From: JAIEPW01 sp964471915
GTDB lineage: Bacteria > Acidobacteriota > Terriglobia > Bryobacterales > Bryobacteraceae
DNA: 64,000 nucleotides
Direction: 5' to 3'
NCBI GenBank assembly: GCA_964471915.1
Contig: CAYYID010000012.1
Span: 42,901 to 106,900, forward strand
Shown piece by piece: positions 53,978 to 62,011 of this stretch. The notes beneath the pieces are model-generated. The model was not told where the DNA came from, did not search any database, and was given only the letters and a program-made list of their open reading frames with translations. Position 1 is the stretch's first letter, and each line of letters begins with the position of its first letter. The position numbers and the translations under genes are program-made.

Positions 53978-55180
53978 TCACCGCACCGAAACGCTGACGC
54001 CTGGCGGACTCGAGTGACCGCCGGTCGTCACCGTCACCGCCGCCTGCCCGGGCTTCACTCCCAGCGGTACCCGGAAGTTCAGTTGAAACACCCCGGCCAC
54101 CAGTTGCGGCGCCGGGCCCGCATACAGGATCTCGGCCGGAAGACCGTCGACCGTAACCGCCACCGGCAACCGCAGGGCAGGGAGGACACCCCCAACCACC
54201 TCCCCATCGCGCAGGCCCGGCGAGGTCTCCCCGAATCCCGATCCGAACAGCACCGCGATGGACCCCGCGGCTGCCGGGCGGGACCATTCGTTCAGACTGC
54301 CATCCTGGTTCAGAATCGCGCCCGGTCCACCGCCGCTGCCGTCCTGGGTGAAGATCGCCGGAGCCGCTGCGGCGGTATCCAACTCCAGCGCCGCGACGCG
54401 AACCGACTGGTGGAACACTTCCAGTGTTACTCTCGGTCTTCCGGCTATCCCAAACGGAACAATGGCGTTAATCTGTCCGGCGTCGGCGTATAGCAACGGC
54501 GCGGCGAGCCCGTCGAAGCGAACGCTGACGCCGCCGAGCTCGGTAGCCGCTGGAGCCGGCCCCGGAGTCTGCGCCTGCGACGGCCCGATTTCGGACCCGA
54601 ACAACGTCAAGATCCCTCCCGGTGACACTGCCCCGCTTCTCAGGCTGGCGGCGTGGAGCACTCCTTGTGCCAGCAGCCGGGGTCCGGTCCCCGGCTCGCC
54701 GGCGACGGTCACGCTGCCGTCCGTGGCTCGCGCCGTCACCGGCCGCCCGAACGGGTCGGTAGCGATCAGGCCGTGGAAGAATAGCGGGTAGGAGCCCGGC
54801 GGCACGCCGCGGCGGATCCGCACCAGCAACTGGAGCACGGCGCCGCCGCCGATCTCGTTCCGGTTGAGGCCGGCCAACACATAGCGCCGTCGGTTGACGC
54901 CGGAAACGCCGGTGAAGACGCTCTTGGCCGCTGCCCGCAGAGGATCGCCGAGCAGTAGGATGACGTCCAGCCGCGCCGCATCGTACTCCACATCGAACTG
55001 AAGTCCGCCGACCCGCGTGCCCTCGGGGTCGAGCGTCACTGCGACGAGCACGCTGCTGCCTGCGGTGCCCGCGCCGTTGCCCAGGGTCACCCGTGCGGCC
55101 GGCAGGCCCGCCACCATCGCGAGCCCGAGAAGGACAACGGACAGGGCGGGGGAGTGCCGGAGAGGAGCGGCGGCTTGCAT
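53978..55180 (-). CDS. Secreted cohesin-like and TIGR03437-type C-terminal domain protein
   Basis: A 400-residue exported protein. Residues 1-27 form a signal peptide. Residues ~30-160 (ARVTLGNGAGTAGSSVLVAV, FDVEYDAARLDV, AGLNRNEIGGGAVLQLLVRI) resemble a cohesin domain. The last ~240 residues match the Solibacter-type C-terminal domain TIGR03437: GVLHAASLRSGAVSPGGILT, YADAGQINAIVPFGIAG, then TVDGLPAEILYAGPAPQLVA and QLNFRVP. This domain is a lineage marker and probably a surface-association domain. The cohesin-like part could bind the dockerin-like protein at 52804. Confidence 0.8.
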   Translation of the reverse strand: MQAAAPLRHSPALSVVLLGLAMVAGLPAARVTLGNGAGTAGSSVLVAVTLDPEGTRVGGLQFDVEYDAARLDVILLLGDPLRAAAKSVFTGVSGVNRRRYVLAGLNRNEIGGGAVLQLLVRIRRGVPPGSYPLFFHGLIATDPFGRPVTARATDGSVTVAGEPGTGPRLLAQGVLHAASLRSGAVSPGGILTLFGSEIGPSQAQTPGPAPAATELGGVSVRFDGLAAPLLYADAGQINAIVPFGIAGRPRVTLEVFHQSVRVAALELDTAAAAPAIFTQDGSGGGPGAILNQDGSLNEWSRPAAAGSIAVLFGSGFGETSPGLRDGEVVGGVLPALRLPVAVTVDGLPAEILYAGPAPQLVAGVFQLNFRVPLGVKPGQAAVTVTTGGHSSPPGVSVSVR

Positions 55181-55248
55181 GCCGCTCTCATCCTAGCATC
55201 GACCTGGCGTCCGTCCCGCCTCCGCCTGGGTACCGGAACGTACCGGAT

Positions 55249-58200
55249 CTACTCCTGCTCGGCTTCCACGGCCAGGCGCACGGAGTTGCTGAGCATGATC
55301 CGGGTGCGGCCACCGTCCTCGAAGGTCAGCTTGAGATACACGGGTACATCGGCCCCCAGGGGCGCCCCTTCGGGCAACTGGAAGCGGATCTGGTACAACC
55401 CCGCTCCACCCGGCGCGAGGAGCGTCGCATCGGGCTCGATCTCCCAGCCGTCCACCACCACCCGGAGCGTCGCCCGGGTCGCGGTGCTGGCCCAATCGCC
55501 CAACCCGGTGGCGTAGAGCACGAGCTTTTCACCGGGCCGCGCTTGGCGAGAGGGGGCTTCGCGGCCAGCCAGGCCGCCGCTGGCGATGGCAATTACGCCG
55601 TGTCCATCCGCAGTCTGGAACAACTCCGGCGACAGGGCTTTCATGACCGACTCGACCACAGCCGGATGGGGCGTCCCGCTGGTTTCGATCCGCAGCGGCG
55701 TGCCGGCCGGCAGATCCGGACACTGGAAGTTGATCTGCTCCGGCGCCACCAGCAGCAGCGGCGCGCGTTCGCCGTTCACCCGCACCGCCCGGCCCCCGAG
55801 TTCGAGGGGCAGGGGATATCCAGCGGCGCGCGCGATGGAATCGCTCAGTCCGGCTCCCAGCAGCGTCGCGATGCTCCCGGGGCTGCACGCCTCACCGGAG
55901 ACTCCGGTGACGGCGCTCGCCAGCCGGGCGGCGCCGTCGCGGGGACGGCCGGCTGGGCGCGCTTCGGCAACATCCGCTCCGGTGGATACGGGAAATTCTT
56001 CGGCGGACTGGGGCGGGGCGCTGGCCGCCGGCAGCAATTCGCACAAGCTGAAGTTGTAGGGCGTGCTGCTGGGCGCCGTAACGCCGACCGTGACGGAAGC
56101 GCCCGCGGTGGCCGGGCCGGCGGCGGCCTGGGACCAGAAGGTGTGGGTTCCGATCAAGGCCTCGTGCACGAGGTTCTGCCCGGCGATCAACGTGCGGGAT
56201 GTCGCGGAGGCGGGGTCGTTGCCCACCGCCACAATCAGTGACCCGCCGCGCGTCGTGAGCAGCGTGTCCGAAGCCGCGCCCCGGCTTGCGCTCTTGGACC
56301 GCACCACGCCGATGGGCGTCGTGGGATCGACTCCGGCGAAGCTCAGTACCGTCATTGAGGAGACCGCGCTCGCCGACAGGGAAGCCGTGACGGCGGCATT
56401 GGTCAAGGTTTGGGTGGCAAACGCGCGCCAGATCTCGACCGATCCGTCGGCGCCGCTCGCGCGGCTGATCCTGCTCCACTCCAGGCCACCGCCGGACATC
56501 CTCCGCGTCCGCGGATCACCGTTGCGGGTCGTCCCGATGGTCATGAGCGCCAGCAGCAACTGCCCGCCCGAGGTTGTCGAGAACACCGGCGAAACGATCG
56601 TCGAACTGGCTGTGCGCTGGTCGCGCCACGCTCGCGCGTCCACCGTGATCAAACTGCCGGCGGGTGTTTCCGCGCCGAAGTTGACACCGATTGCGCTACC
56701 CGTGGACAGAGTCACGGTCCGGTTGGCGGGGGTGAAGGTCACGCCGGACTTCACGGGGGTCACGGTGTACGTGCCGGCGCCCAGACTACCGAAGCTGTAG
56801 CTCCCGGTTCCGTCCGCCACCACCGTTCCGGTCAGGGCTCCCGTCAAGTTAACGGCCGCGCCGGCGCCGGACGCCCCTAAGGTTCCGGAAATGCTCCAGC
56901 CGGGGGCGGTCAGGCTCACCGCGAAGGTGCGGGACACGCCGCCGCCGGCAGCACCGAGATTGGCGATCTGCGCCGTTCCCACCGCTGACGCGGTGGCGGT
57001 AAACGAGCCGGCCGTTGCTCCCGCTGCGATCAGCACGGAAGCAGGCACCCTCAGGTTCGGGTTGTCGGACGTCAACGCCACGGAGAACCCGCCGCTGCCG
57101 GCGGCCGGTGAAATCGTGACCGTGCAGGAACTGCTGGCAGCGCCGGTCAGCGTGGCCGGCGAACAAGTGAGGCCGGAAACCGCCGGCATCGCCGTGCCCG
57201 GCAGCGTCGTCGCCGCGGCCACCGGGGAGTACGCACCGAGATTGCCCGCGGCATCCACCGCCCGAACGCGATACGAGTACGGGGAGCCCGCCGCCAGTCC
57301 GGCGTCCGCGTAGTTGGTCAGCGACGGCGTGGCGATCTGCGTGAAGCTTGTGCAGGCCGCGCCCTGGCAGCGCTCCAGCCGGTAGCCGGTGACGCCGACG
57401 TTGTCCGTGGCGGTGGCCCACGTGACGTTAATCTGCCGGTCGCTGATCGCCGAGGCGCTGATCGAGCCCGGAGCGGTCGGCGGCTCCTGATCGACGGTTG
57501 GCGCCGCAATCGCCGTGTTCATGTCGGTGGTGACCTCCGCCGCGGTCAGCGCCCTGCGATAAACCCGCACCTCGTCGATCCGGCCCTGGAACCACTCGCC
57601 CCAGACCGCATTGCCACCGATCTTCAGCGGCCCGGCCGTGGCATTGATCGTCCCTACGAACGGCGCGGTGCTCACCGCGTTTCCGTTCAGGTACAACACG
57701 AGGGAGGAGCCGCTGTAGGTCACGGCCACGTGAGACCACACGTTCAGGGGCAACGTGGCGCTGCCGTTCACCTGGCGCGTAACCGTGCCCGTGCGATAGT
57801 AGGCGCCCGGCGTTTCCAGATCGGTGTTCGCGTACAGCCCGTACGCCAGGTCGCCGGCGTCCTCTTTGAGCAGAACGTTGCGGGCGCCCGCCGCCGCGGT
57901 GGGGTACACCCAGGCCATCAGCGTCATCCCGTTGCTCAGATCGAGCACCGGCGCATCCGGAACGGTAACGAACTGGCTGGTCCCGTTGAACGAGAGCGCC
58001 CTGCCGAACCGGCCCTGCGTGGACCAGACCGCGCCCTGCAGCGTCGCCAGGTTCTGGTTGCCGGACGAATCTACCGTGGTGGTCCCCGTGCCTTCTTCGA
58101 ACCCGTAGGCAGCGGCCAGGGAGATGGCGGTGAGCGTCTTCGCCGTCGCGGCGGGCGAGTAAGGTCCGAGGTTGCCCGCGGCGTCAACCGCGCGGATGCG

Positions 58201-60486
58201 GTAGGAGTAGTCGGTTGCCGCCGTCAGGCCGGAATCCGCGTACGTCAGCCCGGCGGGTGTTGCAATCTGCGCGAACGTGGTGCATCCCGCGCCCTGGCAG
58301 CGTTCCAGCCGGTAGCCGGTGACGCCGACGTTATCTGTGGCGGCGGTCCACGTCAGATTGATCTGGCTTTCACTGATCACCGTTACGGAGGGTTGCGCCG
58401 GCGCCGTCGGCGCTTGCGTATCTGGGGCGTTCTGCGTCCTCGCCGTCGCGGCGGGCGAGTACGGCCCGAGGTTACCCGCGGCGTCGACCGCCCGCACCCG
58501 GTAAGAATAGTCGGTGGCGGCGGTGAGCCCGGAATCCGTGTAGGTCAATCCGGCGGGTGTCGCGATCTGCGCGAAGTTGGCGCAGCCGGCACCTTGGCAG
58601 CGTTCCAGGCGGTAGCCGGTAACGCCAAAGTTATCCGTGGCGGCAGGCCAGGACACGGTGATCTGCGTGGAGCTTGTCGCAGTGGCCGCCGGCGCGCCGG
58701 GCGCCGAAGGAGCCTGCGTGTCCGGAGCGTTCAGGGTCCTTGCCGAAGCGGCCTGTGAGTAGGGTCCGAGGTTGCCCGCGGCGTCGATCGCCCGCACGCG
58801 GTAAGAATAATCGGTGGCGGCGGTGAGCCCGGAGTCCGCGAAGGTGAGTCCCGTGGGCGTGGAAACCTGCGTGAATGTCGCGCAGCCGGCTCCCTGGCAG
58901 CGCTCTACGCGATAGCCGGTGACAGCGACATTGTCCGTCGCGGCGCTCCAGGAGACGTTGATCTGCGTTGCGCTCGCTGCGCTAACCGTCGGGGTCCCGG
59001 GCGCTGACGGAGCCTGCGTATCGGGAGCAGGCGGCGGCGTGCTGCCGCTCCCCACGGCAGCGTTCATATCGGAAACGACTTCCGCTAGGGAAAGCGCCCG
59101 GTTGTACACCCGCACCTCGTCGATCCGTCCCGCGAACCACTCGCTCCAGATCGAGTTCCCGCCGATCTTGAACGGTCCCGTACTGACGTTGATCGCGCCA
59201 GTAGTCGCCGTTACCCCGGCCTGGACGCCGTTGATGTAGAACCGCAGGTTCGCTCCGTCATACGTCGTTGCCAGGTGACTCCACGTGTTCAAAGCCAGCA
59301 CGCTCGACGACGACGCGTTGCGCTCCACCGTCCCTCCCCGGAAGTACCCGCCCGGAGGGCCGGGCGACGAACTTGAGTAGATCGCATACGCGAGATCCGG
59401 CGCGTCTTCCTTCAGCACCACCGTGCGATAGGCGCCGTTCGCCGTCGGATACACCCACGCCATCAGCGTCATCCCGGTCGTCAAATCCAGCGGCGCCGCA
59501 TCCCCGACGCTCACCGCGCTGCTCGTCCCGTTGAACGACAGCGCATTCCCGAACCGCCCTTGCGTCGTCCACGCCGCCGACTGCAGCGTCCCCGTCAGCC
59601 CGTTGCCCGACCGGTCCGCCGTCGTCGTGCCCGTGCCTTCTTCAAATCCGTACGCCGCCACCAACCCCGAAATCGTCGCCAGCGTCGTTGCCCCGGCCGA
59701 GCTCGAATAGAACCCCAGATTTCCCGCCGCGTCCTGCGCCCGCACCCGGTACTCGTAGCGCGTATTCGGTGTCAGGCCCAAATCCGGATAGCTCGTCCCC
59801 GCCGCCGTCGCCACCTGCGCGAAACCCGTGCACCCCAAACCCGCGCACCGCTCGATCCGGTAACTCGTGACTCCCGTGTTATCCGTCGCCGCCCCCCAGC
59901 TCAGATTGATCTGCCCCCCGCTCACCGCCAGCGCCGTCAACACCCCGGGCGCCGTCGGCGGCTGCGTGTCCGGCGCCGGCACGGCCACAGTTCCCGGCGT
60001 GCCCGAAGTCGTCATCGGAGCACCCCCGGCTGTCGTCCCCTGGACTCCCGTGACCTGCACCGCCACCTGCCCGCCTGCCGGGACCGTATTCGCGAGCGTC
60101 ACCTGGACGCTCGCCACTACGCCATTGGGGATCACAGCGCTGGTCAAGCCGTACAGAATGCAGCGCACGATTCCCGCCGCCGGTACGCACGACAGCGTCT
60201 TCGCGGCCGCAGTAGCCGACGGACCGCTCGTTACCACCAATCCCGACACTTCGCTCGCTGTGAAGCCGAGCGTCCATTGCAAACCGGCGGGACCATTCGT
60301 CGCGGTCGAGTTCAGGGTCAGACTCAGCGTGGTCGCGGAGCCCGGCGCCGCAGCGCCCGTTCCCAGGCTCAAGGTGACTTGCCCCTGGGCGGCGCCCACG
60401 GCCAACAACAATGCCGGCGTCCAGGACAATCGACGCCATCCGCGCAGGTAGTGGTTTTTCATGGCTTCAACGAAACTCATCGACAT
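55249..60486 (-). CDS. Giant multidomain secreted protein with FN3, LamG and TIGR03437-type domains
   Basis: A 1745-residue exported protein. ATG 60462 could be the start instead of 60486. Layout by residue: signal peptide to ~35, a cohesin-like region ~35-170, FN3 ~172-270, LamG-like ~274-482, three tandem FN3 domains ~490-785, LamG-like ~787-995, FN3 ~998-1095, an Ig-like region ~1098-1192, a carboxypeptidase-regulatory-like region ~1195-1280, an unassigned beta-rich domain ~1280-1482, and the TIGR03437-type C-terminus ~1518-1742. LamG domains repeat AYGFEEGTGTT and VRVYNRALS/VRVYRRALT. A large surface adhesin or matrix protein is the likeliest role. Confidence 0.85.
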   Translation of the reverse strand: MSMSFVEAMKNHYLRGWRRLSWTPALLLAVGAAQGQVTLSLGTGAAAPGSATTLSLTLNSTATNGPAGLQWTLGFTASEVSGLVVTSGPSATAAAKTLSCVPAAGIVRCILYGLTSAVIPNGVVASVQVTLANTVPAGGQVAVQVTGVQGTTAGGAPMTTSGTPGTVAVPAPDTQPPTAPGVLTALAVSGGQINLSWGAATDNTGVTSYRIERCAGLGCTGFAQVATAAGTSYPDLGLTPNTRYEYRVRAQDAAGNLGFYSSSAGATTLATISGLVAAYGFEEGTGTTTADRSGNGLTGTLQSAAWTTQGRFGNALSFNGTSSAVSVGDAAPLDLTTGMTLMAWVYPTANGAYRTVVLKEDAPDLAYAIYSSSSPGPPGGYFRGGTVERNASSSSVLALNTWSHLATTYDGANLRFYINGVQAGVTATTGAINVSTGPFKIGGNSIWSEWFAGRIDEVRVYNRALSLAEVVSDMNAAVGSGSTPPPAPDTQAPSAPGTPTVSAASATQINVSWSAATDNVAVTGYRVERCQGAGCATFTQVSTPTGLTFADSGLTAATDYSYRVRAIDAAGNLGPYSQAASARTLNAPDTQAPSAPGAPAATATSSTQITVSWPAATDNFGVTGYRLERCQGAGCANFAQIATPAGLTYTDSGLTAATDYSYRVRAVDAAGNLGPYSPAATARTQNAPDTQAPTAPAQPSVTVISESQINLTWTAATDNVGVTGYRLERCQGAGCTTFAQIATPAGLTYADSGLTAATDYSYRIRAVDAAGNLGPYSPAATAKTLTAISLAAAYGFEEGTGTTTVDSSGNQNLATLQGAVWSTQGRFGRALSFNGTSQFVTVPDAPVLDLSNGMTLMAWVYPTAAAGARNVLLKEDAGDLAYGLYANTDLETPGAYYRTGTVTRQVNGSATLPLNVWSHVAVTYSGSSLVLYLNGNAVSTAPFVGTINATAGPLKIGGNAVWGEWFQGRIDEVRVYRRALTAAEVTTDMNTAIAAPTVDQEPPTAPGSISASAISDRQINVTWATATDNVGVTGYRLERCQGAACTSFTQIATPSLTNYADAGLAAGSPYSYRVRAVDAAGNLGAYSPVAAATTLPGTAMPAVSGLTCSPATLTGAASSSCTVTISPAAGSGGFSVALTSDNPNLRVPASVLIAAGATAGSFTATASAVGTAQIANLGAAGGGVSRTFAVSLTAPGWSISGTLGASGAGAAVNLTGALTGTVVADGTGSYSFGSLGAGTYTVTPVKSGVTFTPANRTVTLSTGSAIGVNFGAETPAGSLITVDARAWRDQRTASSTIVSPVFSTTSGGQLLLALMTIGTTRNGDPRTRRMSGGGLEWSRISRASGADGSVEIWRAFATQTLTNAAVTASLSASAVSSMTVLSFAGVDPTTPIGVVRSKSASRGAASDTLLTTRGGSLIVAVGNDPASATSRTLIAGQNLVHEALIGTHTFWSQAAAGPATAGASVTVGVTAPSSTPYNFSLCELLPAASAPPQSAEEFPVSTGADVAEARPAGRPRDGAARLASAVTGVSGEACSPGSIATLLGAGLSDSIARAAGYPLPLELGGRAVRVNGERAPLLLVAPEQINFQCPDLPAGTPLRIETSGTPHPAVVESVMKALSPELFQTADGHGVIAIASGGLAGREAPSRQARPGEKLVLYATGLGDWASTATRATLRVVVDGWEIEPDATLLAPGGAGLYQIRFQLPEGAPLGADVPVYLKLTFEDGGRTRIMLSNSVRLAVEAEQE
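58140..59025 (-). repeat. Three tandem 300-bp repeats encoding FN3 domains
   Basis: The marker CCTGGCAG (or CTTGGCAG) recurs at 58893, 58593 and 58293, exactly 300 bases apart, inside closely similar units of 100 codons. Related single units occur near 57361 and 59841. The surrounding LamG units are also duplicated. The conserved period and high similarity point to tandem duplication and possible length variation by recombination. Confidence 0.85.
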
Positions 60487-60514
60487 CGGTAGGGAAGGGA
60501 TCTCCTGGGACTCT

Positions 60515-60576
60515 TACTATAGAAGTACTATAGCAAAACCTTACATGGTACTGAGAGTTTATATACTCTCAGTACT
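60515..60576. promoter_or_regulatory. Palindromes upstream of the giant adhesin gene
   Basis: Two structures lie in the gap between the adhesin start and the TonB-like gene. TACTATAG occurs twice (60515-60522 and 60526-60533), also giving an inverted CTATAG pair. An 11-bp perfect inverted repeat GTACTGAGAGT/ACTCTCAGTAC with a TTATAT loop is at 60548-60575. The latter includes AGTACT, as at the other motif sites. It could be an operator or a transcription-stopping hairpin. Confidence 0.45.
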
Positions 60577-60591
60577 ACGTAGGGAGATACC

Positions 60592-61986
60592 CTATTGTTG
60601 GGATGGGCTGACGGAGGGGACGGGCAGGTTGAACTGAATCTCGAAGATGACCTCGGCGTCCACTGGAGCGCCGTTCCGGGTCACGGGGCGGAATTCCCAG
60701 GCTTCCAGGTCCTTGATGATCTCGCTCGATCGGGCGGCGACAGCCAGCGTAAGCACTGCGATTTCCCGAAGCCGTCCCTCACGAGTGAGGATCGCCGCGA
60801 CTTGCGCCCGTTCCGGGCGCAAGGCGGGCACCGGCCCCGCGGTCTCGATCTTGCGAAGTGGCACGGGAGCACGGACTACCGGGCTCTCCTCCGCCACGGG
60901 GTCTTTCTCGGCAAACCACAGGATCCAGTCGCCGTTGTAGGCAGGGAAGTTTTCGAAGGGGATCACTACGGCATAGACCGTACGGCCCCGGAACCGTGCT
61001 TCCACAGACCGGGGCACCGTGCGGGCTGCCGGACGCAGCGGCACGGACAGCGTCGCCACGCTGACCGAACGGATCCGCTCCTGGTAGAGCACCGGACGCC
61101 CGGTCGGCGATTCCTTCGGGACCACTGCCTTCGGCGGCGCCGGCGAAACCGCGCCGGGAGCGCCGGACGACGCCAGGTTCGGCACCACGGGAGCGCGCGG
61201 GTCGCCGCGCCCCGACGAGGGTTCCCCGACGGCCGGAGCCCGGGAGAACCGGCCCGAACGCTCTCCGGCGGGAGTTTCGGTGCCGGTGCCGGGGCGCGTG
61301 CTAACCACGGCCAGGTCGGCAGTGGCGTTCCCCGGAGAGGGCGGTGCGGGAATGGCAGCGCTCGACGGCGCGACACCCCGGAAGTCGACTTTGGGTGCGC
61401 CCGCGCCGGGCGGCGGTGGCTCCGCCAGGGCGGTTTCCACCACGAGTTTTGGGTCGGGTACTCTCGGCTTGGGCGGCTCGAAGAGCTTGGGCGGACGCTT
61501 TTCGGCTTTGGGCTCCTCCGGCTTGGGCTGCTCCGCTTTGGGCGGATCGGGTTTGGGCGGCTCCGGCGGAGGCGGCACTGGGGGAGCGATCCGGGCCAGA
61601 CGGGCGACCACGTCCGGCGTCTCCACATCCCGCGGAGCCTCCAGCTTCGGCGCCGGCTGCCACACAAACTGGTTCTCGGACTTCGGCATAGGGGAATTGG
61701 CGATCACCACGCGCTGCGCAGCGACCTCGCCCATCGGCTTTGGCGAATCGCCAATTTGTTTCTCTGGCTGCGCCAGGCGCGGCAGAGTGCGGGCGTCGTA
61801 GATCAACACCTGGCGGACGTAGGGTCGCACCAGCTCATCCAGTACCGGCGTGCGAGAGGCGGACGGAAACGGCGGTAGCAAGGCCAGTGCCACGATCACC
61901 GCCCCGTGCGCGGCGAGGGACAGCGCAAACGAGAGGCTGCGCGCCGGAGCCCTGCCTTCGTCCCCGGGTTGCACTCGCAGCATCAT
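60592..61986 (-). CDS. TonB-like energy-transducer protein
   Basis: A 464-residue protein with one N-terminal transmembrane helix (about residues 20-40, LSLAAHGAVIVALALL). A long Pro/Lys/Glu-rich periplasmic region (~130-200) follows, with PPEPPKPDPPKAEQPKPEEP as the typical spacer. The C-terminus (ILTREGRLREIAVLTLAVAA, then KDLEAWEFRPVTRNGAPV) has the strand pattern of a TonB C-terminal domain. It probably transmits proton-motive force to an outer-membrane transporter. No ExbB/ExbD or receptor gene is visible in the window. Confidence 0.72.
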   Translation of the reverse strand: MMLRVQPGDEGRAPARSLSFALSLAAHGAVIVALALLPPFPSASRTPVLDELVRPYVRQVLIYDARTLPRLAQPEKQIGDSPKPMGEVAAQRVVIANSPMPKSENQFVWQPAPKLEAPRDVETPDVVARLARIAPPVPPPPEPPKPDPPKAEQPKPEEPKAEKRPPKLFEPPKPRVPDPKLVVETALAEPPPPGAGAPKVDFRGVAPSSAAIPAPPSPGNATADLAVVSTRPGTGTETPAGERSGRFSRAPAVGEPSSGRGDPRAPVVPNLASSGAPGAVSPAPPKAVVPKESPTGRPVLYQERIRSVSVATLSVPLRPAARTVPRSVEARFRGRTVYAVVIPFENFPAYNGDWILWFAEKDPVAEESPVVRAPVPLRKIETAGPVPALRPERAQVAAILTREGRLREIAVLTLAVAARSSEIIKDLEAWEFRPVTRNGAPVDAEVIFEIQFNLPVPSVSPSQQ

Positions 61987-62011
61987 GGCGGGATCCCGCG
62001 CGGACGGTTCG

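Noticed and set aside
57361..59870. CRISPR-like periodic repeats
   Set aside because: Units are 300 bases long, in frame and encode FN3 domains; there are no short palindromic repeats with unique spacers.
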